Source of the DNA: Euwallacea fornicatus
Taxonomy: Eukaryota > Arthropoda > Insecta > Coleoptera > Curculionidae
Reading direction: 5' to 3'
Assembly: GCF_040115645.1 (NCBI RefSeq)
Contig: NW_027096027.1
Coordinates: 248,001-312,000, forward strand
DNA length: 64,000 bases
This document shows positions 24,721-39,740 of this stretch, piece by piece (within the stretch, counting starts at the first letter, position 1; every line of letters starts with the position of its first letter). Below the pieces are notes generated by a model, which saw nothing but the letters and a program-made list of their open reading frames with translations, did no database searches and was not told where the DNA came from. The position numbers and the translations under genes were made by a program.

Positions 24721-27700
24721 GATAACTTCGACAAATGCAACCAAATGTCTTAAACAGAGTGTCAAATTAATCAACTCGACGAGATCTTTAAGATGACAAA
24801 ACACATCATGATTGCATCTTGTTGAATTTCCAAGAAAAATAGTACTTTATGTTCTCAAACACAAAAAATGTGTGATTGTTCTAAATTTGAAGCTCGATAA
24901 CTTCGACAAATGACGACCAAATGTCTTAAACAGAGTGTCAAATTAATCAACTCGATAAGATCTTTAAGATGACAAAACACTTCATGATTGCATCTTGTTG
25001 AATTTCAGAGAAAAATAGGACTTTATGAGCTCAAACACTCAAAATGTGTGATTGTTCTAAATTTGAAGCTCAATAACTTCGACAAATGACGACCGAATGT
25101 CTTAAATAGAGTGTCAAATTAATCAACTCGACGAGATCTTTAAGATGACACAACACATCATGACTGCATCTTGTTGAATTTCCAAGAAAAATAGTACTTT
25201 ATGTGCTCAAACACTCAAAATATGTGATTGTTCTAAATTTGAAGCTCAATAACTTCGACAAATGACGACCAAATGTTTTAAACAGACTGTCAAATTAATC
25301 AGCTCGACGAGATCTTTAAGATGACAAAACACATCATGATTGCATCTTGTTGAATTTCCAAGAAAAATAGTACTTTATGTGCTCAATCACTCAAAATGTG
25401 TGATTGTTCTAAATTTGATGTTCGATAACTTCGACAAATGCAACCAAATGTCTTAAACAGAGTGTCAAATTAATCAGCTCGACGAGATCTTTAAGATGAC
25501 AAAACACATCATGATTGCATCTTGTTGAATTTCCAAGAAAAATAGTACTTTATGTGCTCAAACACTCAAAATGTGTGATTGTTCTAAATTTGAAGCTCGA
25601 TAACTTCGACAAATGACGAACAAATGTTTTAAACAGAGTGTCAAATTAATCAGCTCGACGAGATCTTTAAGATGACAAAGCACATCATGATTGCACCTTG
25701 TTGAATTTCCAAAAAAAATAATGCTTTATGTGCTCAAACACTCAAAATGTGTGATTGTTCTAAATTTGAAGTTCGATAACTTCGACAAATGACGACCAAA
25801 TGTTTTAAACAGAGTGTCAAATTAATCAACTCGACGAGATCTTTAAGATGACTAACCACATCATAATTGCATCTTGTTGAATTTCCAAAAAAATAATGCT
25901 TTATGTGCTCAAACACTCAAAATGTGTGATTGTTCTAAATTCGAAGCTCAATAACTTCGACAAATGACGACCAAATGTCTTAAGCAGAATGTCAAATTAA
26001 TCAGCTCGACGAGATCTTTAATATGACAAAACACATGATAATTGCATCTTGTTAAATTTCCAAAAAAATAATGCTTTATGTGCTCAAACACTCAAAATGT
26101 GTGATTGTTCTAAATTTGAAGCTCGAAAACTTCGACAAATGACGACCAAATGTCTTAAACAGAGTGTCCAATTAATCAGCTCGACGAGATCTTTAAGATG
26201 ACAAAACACATCATGATTGCATCTTGTTGAATTTCCAAGAAAAATAGTACTTTATGTGCTGAAACCCTCAAAATGTGTGATTGTTCTAAATTTGAAACTC
26301 GATAACTTCGACAAATGACGACCAACTGTCTTAAACAGAGTGTCAAATTAATCAGCTCGACGAGATCTTTAAGATGACAAAACACATCATGATTGCATCT
26401 TGTTGAATTTCCAAGAAAAATAGTACTTTATGTGCTCAAACACTCAAAATGTGTGATTGTTCTAAATTTGAAGCTCGATAACTTCGACAAATGACGAACA
26501 AATGTTTTAAACAGAGTGTCAAATTAATCAGCTCGACGAGATCTTTAAGATGACAAAGCACATCATGATTGCACCTTGTTGAATTTCCAAAAAAAATAAT
26601 GCTTTATGTGCTCAAACACTCAAAATGTGTGATTGTTCTAAATTTGAAGTTCGATAACTTCGACAAATGACGACCAAATGTTTTAAACAGAGTGTCAAAT
26701 TAATCAACTCGACGAGATCTTTAAGATGACTAACCACATCATAATTGCATCTTGTTGAATTTCCAAAAAAATAATGCTTTATGTGCTCAAACACTCAAAA
26801 TGTGTGATTGTTCTAAATTCGAAGCTCAATAACTTCGACAAATGACGACCAAATGTCTTAAGCAGAATGTCAAATTAATCAGCTCGACGAGATCTTTAAT
26901 ATGACAAAACACATGATAATTGCATCTTGTTGAATTTCCAAAAAAATAATGCTTTATGTGCTCAAACACTCAAAATGTGTGATTGTTCTAAATTTGATGT
27001 TCGATAACTTCGACAAATGCAACCAAATATCTTAAACAGAGTGTCAAATTAATCAGCTCGACGAGATCTTTAAGATGACAAAACACATCATGATTGCATC
27101 TTGTTGAATTTCCAAGAAAAATAGTTCTTTATGTGCTCAAACACTCAAAATGTGTGATTGTTCTAAATTTGAAGCTCAATAACTTCGACAAATGACGACC
27201 AAATGTCTTAAACAGAGTGTCAAATTAATCAGCTCGACCAGATCTTTAAGATTACAAAACACATCATAATTGCATCTTGTTGAATTTCCAAGAAAAATAG
27301 CACTTTATGTGCTCAAACACAAAAAATGTGTGATTGTTCTAAATTTGATGTTCGATAACTTCGACAAATGCAACCAAATGTCTTAAACAGAGTGTCAAAT
27401 TAATCAACTCGACGAGATCTTTAAGATGACAAAACACATCATGATTGCATCTTGTTGAATTTCCAAGAAAAATAGTACTTTATGTTCTCAAACACAAAAA
27501 ATGTGTGATTGTTCTAAATTTGAAGCTCGATAACTTCGACAAATGACGACCAAATGTCTTAAACAGAGTGTCAAATTAATCAACTCGATAAGATCTTTAA
27601 GATGACAAAACACGTCATGATTGCATCTTGTTGAATTTCAGAGAAAAATAGGACTTTATGAGCTCAAACACTCAAAATGTGTGATTGTTCTAAATTTGAA

Positions 27701-29860
27701 GCTCAATAACTTCGACAAATGACGACCGAATGTCTTAAACAGAGTGTCAAATTAATCAACTCGACGAGATCTTTAAGATGACACAACACATCATGATTGC
27801 ATCTTGTTGAATTTCCAAGAAAAATAGTACTTTATGTGCTCAAACACTCAAAATATGTGATTGTTCTAAATTTGAAGCTCAATAACTTCGACAAATGACG
27901 ACCAAATGTTTTAAACAGACTGTCAAATTAATCAGCTCGACGAGATCTTTAAGATGACAAAACACATCATGATTGCATCTTGTTGAATTTCCAAGAAAAA
28001 TAGTACTTTATGTGCTCAATCACTCAAAATGTGTGATTGTTCTAAATTTGATGTTCGATAACTTCGACAAATGCAACCAAATGTCTTAAACAGAGTGTCA
28101 AATTAATCAGCTCGACGAGATCTTTAAGATGACAAAACACATCATGATTGCATCTTGTTGAATTTCCAAGAAAAATAGTACTTTATGTGCTCAAACACTC
28201 AAAATGTGTGATTGTTCTAAATTTGAAGCTCGATAACTTCGACAAATGACGAACAAATGTTTTAAACAGAGTGTCAAATTAATCAGCTCGACGAGATCTT
28301 TAAGATGACAAAGCACATCATGATTGCACCTTGTTGAATTTCCAAAAAAAATAATGCTTTATGTGCTCAAACACTCAAAATGTGTGATTGTTCTAAATTT
28401 GAAGTTCGATAACTTCGACAAATGACGACCAAATGTTTTAAACAGAGTGTCAAATTAATCAACTCGACGAGATCTTTAAGATGACTAACCACATCATAAT
28501 TGCATCTTGTTGAATTTCCAAAAAAATAATGCTTTATGTGCTCAAACACTCAAAATGTGTGATTGTTCTAAATTCGAAGCTCAATAACTTCGACAAATGA
28601 CGACCAAATGTCTTAAGCAGAATGTCAAATTAATCAGCTCGACGAGATCTTTAATATGACAAAACACATGATAATTGCATCTTGTTAAATTTCCAAAAAA
28701 ATAATGCTTTATGTGCTCAAACACTCAAAATGTGTGATTGTTCTAAATTTGAAGCTCGAAAACTTCGACAAATGACGACCAAATGTCTTAAACAGAGTGT
28801 CCAATTAATCAGCTCGACGAGATCTTTAAGATGACAAAACACATCATGATTGCATCTTGTTTAATTTCCAAGAAAAATAGTACTTTATGTGCTGAAACCC
28901 TCAAAATGTGTGATTGTTCTAAATTTGAAACTCGATAACTTCGACAAATGACGACCAACTGTCTTAAACAGAGTGTCAAATTAATCAGCTCGACGAGATC
29001 TTTAAGATGACAAAACACATCATGATTGCATCTTGTTGAATTTCCAAGAAAAATAGTACTTTATGTGCTCAAACACTCAAAATGTGTGATTGTTCTAAAT
29101 TTGAAGCTCGATAACTTCGACAAATGACGAACAAATGTTTTAAACAGAGTGTCAAATTAATCAGCTCGACGAGATCTTTAAGATGACAAAGCACATCATG
29201 ATTGCACCTTGTTGAATTTCCAAAAAAAATAATGCTTTATGTGCTCAAACACTCAAAATGTGTGATTGTTCTAAATTTGAAGTTCGATAACTTCGACAAA
29301 TGACGACCAAATGTTTTAAACAGAGTGTCAAATTAATCAACTCGACGAGATCTTTAAGATGACTAACCACATCATAATTGCATCTTGTTGAATTTCCAAA
29401 AAAATAATGCTTTATGTGCTCAAACACTCAAAATGTGTGATTGTTCTAAATTCGAAGCTCAATAACTTCGACAAATGACGACCAAATGTCTTAAGCAGAA
29501 TGTCAAATTAATCAGCTCGACGAGATCTTTAATATGACAAAACACATGATAATTGCATCTTGTTGAATTTCCAAAAAAATAATGCTTTATGTGCTCAAAC
29601 ACTCAAAATGTGTGATTGTTCTAAATTTGATGTTCGATAACTTCGACAAATGCAACCAAATATCTTAAACAGAGTGTCAAATTAATCAGCTCGACGAGAT
29701 CTTTAAGATGACAAAACACATCATGATTGCATCTTGTTGAATTTCCAAGAAAAATTGTTCTTTATGTGCTCAAACACTCAAAATGTGTGATTGTTCTAAA
29801 TTTGAAGCTCAATAACTTCGACAAATGACGACCAAATGTCTTAAACAGAGTGTCAAATTA
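24721..29860 (+). repeat. Tandem 15-monomer satellite duplication (2,633-bp spacing)
   Basis: 24721-27353 is repeated at 27354 to about 29860. Rare markers coincide at the same spacing: TTCTCAAACAC at 24851 and 27484, GTTAAATTTCC near 26050 and 28683, and CAACCAAATAT near 27020 and 29653. I saw only a handful of single-base differences (for example ACACTTC against ACACGTC and CTTAAATAG against CTTAAACAG). Similarity stops near 29860, where copy 1 has GACCAGATC and copy 2 has GACGAGATA. A recent unequal exchange is the simplest source. Confidence 0.88.
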
Positions 29861-32320
29861 ATCAGCTCGACGAGATATTTAAGATGACAAAACACATCAT
29901 GATTGCATCTTGTTGAATTTCCAAGAAAAATGGGACTTTATGTGCTCAAACACTCAAAATATGTGATTGTTCTAAATTTGAAGCTCAATAACTTCGACAA
30001 ATGACGACCAAATGTTTTAAACAGACTGTCAAATTAATCAGCTCGACGAGATCTTTAAGATGACAAAACACATCATGATTGCATCTTGTTGAATTTCCAA
30101 GAAAAATAGTACTTTATGTGCTCAATCACTCAAAATGTGTGATTGTTCTAAATTTGATGTTCGATAACTTCGACAAATGCAACCAAATGTCTTAAACAGA
30201 GTGTCAAATTAATCAGCTCGACGAGATCTTTAAGATGACAAAACACATCATGATTACATCTTGTTGAATTTCCAAGAAAAATAGTACTTTATGTGCTGAA
30301 ACCCTCAAAATGTGTGATTGTTCTAAATTTGAAGCTCGATAACTTCGACAAATGACGACCAACTGTCTTAAACAGAGTGTCAAATTAATCAGCTCGACGA
30401 GATCTTTAAGATGACAAAACACATCATGATTGCATCTTGTTGAATTTCCAAGAAAAATAGTACTTTATGTGCTCAAACACTCAAAATGTGTGATTGTTCT
30501 AAATTTGAAGCTCGATAACTTCGACAAATGACGAACAAATGTTTTAAACAGAGTGTCAAATTAATCAGCTCGACGAGATCTTTAAGATGACAAAGCACAT
30601 CATGATTGCACCTTGTTGAATTTCCAAAAAAAATAATGCTTTATGTGCTCAAACACTCAAAATGTGTGATTGTTCTAAATTTGAAGTTCGATAACTTCGA
30701 CAAATGACGACCAAATGTTTTAAACAGAGTGTCAAATTAATCAACTCGACGAGATCTTTAAGATGACTAACCACATCATAATTGCATCTTGTTGAATTTC
30801 CAAAAAAATAATGCTTTATGTGCTCAAACACTCAAAATGTGTGATTGTTCTAAATTCGAAGCTCAATAACTTCGACAAATGACGACCAAATGTCTTAAGC
30901 AGAATGTCAAATTAATCAGCTCGACGAGATCTTTAATATGACAAAACACATGATAATTGCATCTTGTTGAATTTCCAAAAAAATAATGCTTTATGTGCTC
31001 AAACACTCAAAATGTGTGATTGTTCTAAATTTGAAGCTCGAAAACTTCGACAAATGACGACCAAATGTCTTAAACAGAGTGTCCAATTAATTAGCTCGAC
31101 GAGATCTTTAAGATGACAAAACACATCATGATTGCATCTTGTTGAATTTCCAAGAAAAATAGTACTTTATGTGCTGAAACCCTCAAAATGTGTGATTGTT
31201 CTAAATTTGAAGCTCGATAACTTCGACAAATGACGACCAAATGTCTTAAACAGAGTGTCAAATTAATCAACTCGACGAGATCTTTAAGATGGCAAAACAC
31301 ATCATGATTGCATCTTGTTGAATTTCAGAGGAAAATAGGACTTTATGTGCTCAAACACTCAAAATGTGTGATTGTTCTAAATTTGAAGCTCGATAACTTC
31401 GACAAATGACGACCAAATGTCTTAAACAGAGTGTCAAATTAATCAGCTCGACGAGATCTTTAAGATAACAAAACACATCATGATTGCATCTTGTTGAATT
31501 TCCAAGAAAAATAATGCTTTATGTGCTCAAACACTCAAAATGTGTGATTGTTCTAAATTTGTAGCTCAATAACTTCGACAAATGACGACCAAATGTCTTA
31601 AACAGAGAGTCAAATTAATCAGCTCGACGAGATCTTTAAGATGACAAAACGCATCATGATTGCATCTTGTTGAATTTCCAAGAAAAATAGTAATTTATGT
31701 GCTCAAACACTCAAAATGTGTGATTGTTCTAAATTTGAAGCTCGATAACTTCGACAAATGACGAACAAATGTTTTAAACAGAGTGTCAAATTAATCAGCT
31801 CGACGAGATCTTTAAGATGACAAAGCACATCATGATTGCACCTTGTTGAATTTCCAAAAAAAATAATGCTTTATGTGCTCAAACACTCAAAATGTGTGAT
31901 TGTTCTAAATTTGAAGTTCGATAACTTCGACAAATGACGACCAAATGTTTTAAACAGAGTGTCAAATTAATCAACTCGACGAGATCTTTAAGATGACTAA
32001 CCACATCATAATTGCATCTTGTTGAATTTCCAAAAAAATAATGCTTTATGTGCTCAAACACTCAAAATGTGTGATTGTTCTAAATTCGAAGCTCAATAAC
32101 TTCGACAAATGACGACCAAATGTCTTAAGCAGAATGTCAAATTAATCAGCTCGACGAGATCTTTAATATGACAAAACACATGATAATTGCATCTTGTTGA
32201 ATTTCCAAAAAAATAATGCTTTATGTGCTCAAACACTCAAAATGTGTGATTGTTCTAAATTTGAAGCTCGAAAACTTCGACAAATGACGACCAAATGTCT
32301 TAAACAGAGTGTCCAATTAA

Positions 32321-32587
32321 TTAGCTCGACGAGATCTTTAAGATGACAAAACACATCATGATTGCATCTTGTTGAATTTCCAAGAAAAATAGTACTTTAT
32401 GTGCTGAAACCCTCAAAATGTGTGATTGTTCTAAATTTGAAGTTCGATAACTTCGACAAATGACGACCAAATGTTTTAAACAGAGTGTCAAATTAATCAA
32501 CTCGACGAGATCTTTAAGATGACTAACCACATCATAATTGCATCTTGTTGAATTTCCAAAAAAATAATGCTTTATGTGCTCAAACAC
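32321..32587 (+). repeat. Chimeric satellite monomer (within-monomer exchange)
   Basis: The monomer starts as the CTGAAACCCTC subtype (as at 31091) but after AAATTTGAAG continues as the TTCGATAAC / TTTTAAACAG / GACTAACCAC subtype normally found elsewhere (as at 31910). The switch lies between about 32416 and 32443. The usual intervening monomers are lacking, so the join looks like a deletion or unequal crossover with its breakpoint inside a monomer. Confidence 0.7.
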
Positions 32588-35524
32588 TCAAAATGTGTGA
32601 TTGTTCTAAATTCGAAGCTCAATAACTTCGACAAATGACGACCAAATGTCTTAAGCAGAATGTCAAATTAATCAGCTCGACGAGATCTTTAATATGACAA
32701 AACACATGATAATTGCATCTTGTTGAATTTCCAAAAAAATAATGCTTTATGTGCTCAAACACTCAAAATGTGTGATTGTTCTAAATTTGAAGCTCGAAAA
32801 CTTCGACAAATGACGACCAAATGTCTTAAACAGAGTGTCCAATTAATCAGCTCGACGAGATCTTTAAGATGACAAAACACATCATGATTGCATCTTGTTG
32901 AATTTCCAAGAAAAATAGTACTTTATGTGCTGAAACCCTCAAAATGTGTGATTGTTCTAAATTTGAAGCTCGATAACTTCGACAAATGACGACCAAATGT
33001 CTTAAACAGAGTGTCAAATTAATCAACTCGACGAGATCTTTAAGATGGCAAAACACATCATGATTGCATCTTGTTGAATTTCAGAGAAAAATAGGACTTT
33101 ATGTGCTCAAACACTCAAAATGTGTGATTGTTCTAAATTTGAAGCTCGATAACTTCGACAAATGACGACCAAATGTCTTAAACAGAGTGTCAAATTAATC
33201 AGCTCGACGAGATCTTTAAGATAACAAAACACATCATGATTGCATCTTGTTGAATTTCCAAGAAAAATAATGCTTTATGTGCTCAAACACTCAAAATGTG
33301 TGATTGTTCTAAATTTGAAGCTCAATAACTTCGACAAATGACGACCAAATGTCTTAAACAGAGAGTCAAATTAATCAGCTCGACGAGATCTTTAAGATGA
33401 CAAAACGCATCATGATTGCATCTTGTTGAATTTCCAAGAAAAATAGTAATTTATGTGCTCAAACACTCAAAATGTGTGATTATTCTAAATTTGATGTTCG
33501 ATAACTTCGACAAATGACGACCAAATGTCTTAAACAGAATGTCAAATTAATCAACTCGACGAGATCTTTAAGATGGCAAAACACATCATGATTGCATCTT
33601 GTTGAATTTCAGAGAAAAATAGGACTTTATGTGCTCAAACACTCAAAATGTGTGATTGTTCTAAATTTGAAGCTCGATAACTTCGACAAATGACGACCAA
33701 ATGTCTTACACAGAGTGTCAAATTAATCAGCTCGACGAGATCTTTAAGATGACTAAACACATCATGATTGCATCTTGTTGAATTTCCAAGAAAAATAGTA
33801 CTTTATGTGCTCAAACACTCAAAATGTGTGATTGTTCTAAATTTGAAGCTCGATAACTTCGACAAATGACGACCAAATGTCTTAAACAGACAGTCAAATT
33901 AATCAACTCGACGAGATCTTTAATATTTCAAAACACATCTTGATTGCATCTTGTTGAATTTCAGAGAAAAATAGGACTTTATGTGCTCAAACACTCAAAA
34001 TGTGTGATTGTTCTAAATTTGATGTTCGATAACTTCGACAAATGACGACCAAATGTCTTAAACAGAATGTCAAATTAATCAACTCGACGAGATCTTTACG
34101 ATGGCAAAACACATCATGATTGCATCTTGATGAATTTCAGAGAAAAATAGGACTTTATGTGCTCAAACACTCAAAATGTGTGATTGTTCTAAATTTGAAG
34201 TTCGATAACTTCGACAAATGCAACCAAATATCTTAAACAGAGTGTCAAATTAATCAGCTCGACGAGATCTTTAAGATGACAAAACACATCATGATTGCAT
34301 CTTGTTGAATTTCCAAGAAAAATAGTAGTTTATGTGCTCAAACACTCAAAATGTGTGATTGTTCTAAATTTGAAGCTCAATAACTTCGACAAATGACGAC
34401 CAAATGTCTTAAACAGAGTGTCAAATTAATCAGCTCGACGAGATATTTAAGATGACAAAACACATCATGATTGCATCTTGTTGAATTTCCAAGAAAAATA
34501 GGACTTTATGTGCTCAAACACTCAAAATGTGTGATTGTTCTAAATTTGAAGCTCAATAACTTCGACAACTGACGACCAAATGTCTTAAACAGAGTGTCAA
34601 ATTAATCAGCTCGACGAGATATTTAAGATGACAAAACACATCATGATTGCATCTTGTTGAATTTCCAAGAAAAATGGGACTTTATGTGCTCAAACACTCA
34701 AAATATGTGATTGTTCTAAATTTGAAGCTCAATAACTTCGACAAATGACGACCAAATGTTTTAAACAGACTGTCAAATTAATCAGCTCGACGAGATCTTT
34801 AAGATGACAAAACACATCATGATTGCATCTTGTTGAATTTCCAAGAAAAATAGTAATTTATGTGCTCAAACACTCAAAATGTGTGATTATTCTAAATTTG
34901 ATGTTCGATAACTTCGACAAATGACGACCAAATGTCTTAAACAGAATGTCAAATTAATCAACTCGACGAGATCTTTAAGATGGCAAAACACATCATGATT
35001 GCATCTTGTTGAATTTCAGAGAAAAATAGGACTTTATGTGCTCAAACACTCAAAATGTGTGATTGTTCTAAATTTGAAGCTCGATAACTTCGACAAATGA
35101 CGACCAAATGTCTTACACAGAGTGTCAAATTAATCAGCTCGACGAGATCTTTAAGATGACTAAACACATCATGATTGCATCTTGTTGAATTTCCAAGAAA
35201 AATAGTACTTTATGTGCTCAAACACTCAAAATGTGTGATTGTTCTAAATTTGAAGCTCAATATCTTCGACAAATGACGACCAAATGTCTTAAACAGAGAG
35301 TCAAATTAATCAGCTCGACGAGATCTTTAAGATGACAAAACGCATCATGATTGCATCTTGTTGAATTTCCAAGAAAAATAGTAATTTATGTGCTCAAACA
35401 CTCAAAATGTGTGATTATTCTAAATTTGATGTTCGATAACTTCGACAAATGACGACCAAATGTCTTAAACAGAATGTCAAATTAATCAACTCGACGAGAT
35501 CTTTAAGATGGCAAAACACATCAT

Positions 35525-38500
35525 GATTGCATCTTGTTGAATTTCAGAGAAAAATAGGACTTTATGTGCTCAAACACTCAAAATGTGTGATTGTTCTAAA
35601 TTTGAAGCTCGATAACTTCGACAAATGGCGACCAAATGTCTTACACAGAGTGTCAAATTAATCAGCTCGACGAGATCTTTAAGATGACAAAACACATCAT
35701 GATTGCATCTTGTTGAATTTCCAAGAAAAATGGGACTTTATGTGCTCAAACACTCAAAATATGTGATTGTTCTAAATTTGAAGCTCAATAACTTCGACAA
35801 ATGACGACCAAATGTTTTAAACAGACTGTCAAATTAATCAGCTCGACGAGATCTTTAAGATGACAAAACACATCATGATTGCATCTTGTTGAATTTCCAA
35901 GAAAAATAGTACTTTATGTGCTCAATCACTCAAAATGTGTGATTGTTCTAAATTTGATGTTCGATAACTTCGACAAATGCAACCAAATGTCTTAAACAGA
36001 GTGTCAAATTAATCAGCTCGACGAGATCTTTAAGATGACAAAACACATCATGATTGCATCTTGTTGAATTTCCAAGAAAAATAGTACTTTATGTGCTGAA
36101 ACCCTCAAAATGTGTGATTGTTCTAAATTTGAAGCTCGATAACTTCGACAAATGACGACCAACTGTCTTAAACAGAGTGTCAAATTAATCAGCTCGACGA
36201 GATCTTTAAGATGACAAAACACATCATGATTGCATCTTGTTGAATTTCCAAGAAAAATAGTACTTTATGTGCTCAAACACTCAAAATGTGTGATTGTTCT
36301 AAATTTGAAGCTCGATAACTTCGACAAATGACGAACAAATGTTTTAAACAGAGTGTCAAATTAATCAGCTCGACGAGATCTTTAAGATGACAAAGCACAT
36401 CATGATTGCACCTTGTTGAATTTCCAAAAATAATAATGCTTTATGTGCTCAAACACTCAAAATGTGTGATTGTTCTAAATTTGAAGTTCGATAACTTCGA
36501 CAAATGACGACCAAATGTTTTAAACAGAGTGTCAAATTAATCAACTCGACGAGATCTTTAAGATGACTAACCACATCATAATTGCATCTTGTTGAATTTC
36601 CAAAAAAATAATGCTTTATGTGCTCAAACACTCAAAATGTGTGATTGTTCTAAATTCGAAGCTCAATAACTTCGACAAATGACGACCAAATGTCTTAAGC
36701 AGAATGTCAAATTAATCAGCTCGACGAGATCTTTAATATGACAAAACACATGATAATTGCATCTTGTTGAATTTCCAAAAAAATAATGCTTTATGTGCTC
36801 AAACACTCAAAATGTGTGATTGTTCTAAATTTGAAGCTCGAAAACTTCGACAAATGACGACCAAATGTCTTAAACAGAGTGTCCAATTAATCAGCTCGAC
36901 GAGATCTTTAAGATGACAAAACACATCATGATTGCATCTTGTTGAATTTCCAAGAAAAATAGTACTTTATGTGCTGAAACCCTCAAAATGTGTGATTGTT
37001 CTAAATTTGAAGCTCGATAACTTCGACAAATGACGACCAAATGTCTTAAACAGAGTGTCAAATTAATCAACTCGACGAGATCTTTAAGATGGCAAAACAC
37101 ATCATGATTGCATCTTGTTGAATTTCAGAGAAAAATAGGACTTTATGTGCTCAAACACTCAAAATGTGTGATTGTTCTAAATTTGAAGCTCGATAACTTC
37201 GACAAATGACGACCAAATGTCTTAAACAGAGTGTCAAATTAATCAGCTCGACGAGATCTTTAAGATAACAAAACACATCATGATTGCATCTTGTTGAATT
37301 TCCAAGAAAAATAATGCTTTATGTGCTCAAACACTCAAAATGTGTGATTGTTCTAAATTTGAAGCTCAATAACTTCGACAAATGACGACCAAATGTCTTA
37401 AACAGAGAGTCAAATTAATCAGCTCGACGAGATCTTTAAGATGACAAAACGCATCATGATTGCATCTTGTTGAATTTCCAAGAAAAATAGTAATTTATGT
37501 GCTCAAACACTCAAAATGTGTGATTATTCTAAATTTGAAGTTCGATAACTTCGACACATGACGACCAAATGTCTTAAACAGAGAGTCAAATTAATCAGCT
37601 CGACGAGATCTTTAAGATGACAAACCACATCATGATTGCATCTTGTTGAATTTCAGAGAAAAATAGGACTTTATGTGCTCAAACACTCAAAATGTGTGAT
37701 TGTTCTAAATTTGAAGCTCGATAACTTCGACAAATGGCGACCAAATGTCTTACACAGAGTGTCAAATTAATCAGCTCGACGAGATCTTTAAGATGACAAA
37801 ACACATCATGATTGCATCTTGTTGAATTTCCAAGAAAAATGGGACTTTATGTGCTCAAACACTCAAAATATGTGATTGTTCTAAATTTGAAGCTCAATAA
37901 CTTCGACAAATGACGACCAAATGTTTTAAACAGACTGTCAAATTAATCAGCTCGACGAGATCTTTAAGATGACAAAACACATCATGATTGCATCTTGTTG
38001 AATTTGCAAGAAAAATAGTACTTTATGTGCTCAATCACTCAAAATGTGTGATTGTTCTAAATTTGATGTTCGATAACTTCGACAAATGCAACCAAATGTC
38101 TTAAACAGAGTGTCAAATTAATCAGCTCGACGAGATCTTTAAGATGACAAAACACATCATGATTGCATCTTGTTGAATTTCCAAGAAAAATAGTACTTTA
38201 TGTGCTGAAACCCTCAAAATGTGTGATTGTTCTAAATTTGAAGCTCGATAACTTCGACAAATGACGACCAACTGTCTTAAACAGAGTGTCAAATTAATCA
38301 GCTCGACGAGATCTTTAAGATGACAAAACACATCATGATTGCATCTTGTTGAATTTCCAAGAAAAATAGTACTTTATGTGCTCAAACACTCAAAATGTGT
38401 GATTGTTCTAAATTTGAAGCTCGATAACTTCGACAAATGACGAACAAATGTTTTAAACAGAGTGTCAAATTAATCAGCTCGACGAGATCTTTAAGATGAC

Positions 38501-39740
38501 AAAGCACATCATGATTGCACCTTGTTGAATTTCCAAAAATAATAATGCTTTATGTGCTCAAACACTCAAAATGTGTGATTGTTCTAAATTTGAAGTTCGA
38601 TAACTTCGACAAATGACGACCAAATGTTTTAAACAGAGTGTCAAATTAATCAACTCGACGAGATCTTTAAGATGACTAACCACATCATAATTGCATCTTG
38701 TTGAATTTCCAAAAAAATAATGCTTTATGTGCTCAAACACTCAAAATGTGTGATTGTTCTAAATTCGAAGCTCAATAACTTCGACAAATGACGACCAAAT
38801 GTCTTAAGCAGAATGTCAAATTAATCAGCTCGACGAGATCTTTAATATGACAAAACACATGATAATTGCATCTTGTTGAATTTCCAAAAAAATAATGCTT
38901 TATGTGCTCAAACACTCAAAATGTGTGATTGTTCTAAATTTGAAGCTCGAAAACTTCGACAAATGACGACCAAATGTCTTAAACAGAGTGTCCAATTAAT
39001 CAGCTCGACGAGATCTTTAAGATGACAAAACACATCATGATTGCATCTTGTTGAATTTCCAAGAAAAATAGTACTTTATGTGCTGAAACCCTCAAAATGT
39101 GTGATTGTTCTAAATTTGAAGCTCGATAACTTCGACAAATGACGACCAAATGTCTTAAACAGAGTGTCAAATTAATCAACTCGACGAGATCTTTAAGATG
39201 GCAAAACACATCATGATTGCATCTTGTTGAATTTCAGAGAAAAATAGGACTTTATGTGCTCAAACACTCAAAATGTGTGATTGTTCTAAATTTGAAGCTC
39301 GATAACTTCGACAAATGACGACCAAATGTCTTAAACAGAGTGTCAAATTAATCAGCTCGACGAGATCTTTAAGATAACAAAACACATCATGATTGCATCT
39401 TGTTGAATTTCCAAGAAAAATAATGCTTTATGTGCTCAAACACTCAAAATGTGTGATTGTTCTAAATTTGAAGCTCAATAACTTCGACAAATGACGACCA
39501 AATGTCTTAAACAGAGAGTCAAATTAATCAGCTCGACGAGATCTTTAAGATGACAAAACGCATCATGATTGCATCTTGTTGAATTTCCAAGAAAAATAGT
39601 AATTTATGTGCTCAAACACTCAAAATGTGTGATTATTCTAAATTTGAAGTTCGATAACTTCGACACATGACGACCAAATGTCTTAAACAGAGAGTCAAAT
39701 TAATCAGCTCGACGAGATCTTTAAGATGACAAACCACATC
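35525..39740 (+). repeat. Tandem 12-monomer satellite duplication (2,109-bp spacing)
   Basis: About 35525-37633 is repeated at about 37634-39740. Markers at the same spacing: CAAATGGCGACC at 35622 and 37731, AATAATAATGC near 36430 and 38539, and CGACACATG near 37553 and 39662. The copies look almost identical; one visible difference is GAATTTCCAAG near 35890 against GAATTTGCAAG near 38003. This is a complete two-unit tandem. Confidence 0.88.

Larger units (their letters stand above)
24721..39740 (+). repeat. Satellite domain II: state A monomers only, with AGCAGAATGTC and CTGAAACCCTC variants
   Basis: About 85 monomers. State B boxes are absent. Marker variants include CTTAAGCAGAATG, ACACATGATAATTG, CTGAAACCCTC, TTCAGAGAAAAATAGG and CTCGAAAACTTCG. 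The same three- to five-monomer series recurs at 26176, 28809, 30213, 31091, 32847, 36013, 36891, 38122 and 39000 with spacings of about 1404, 1756, 2109 and 5800. No gene or insertion is seen. Confidence 0.93.
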
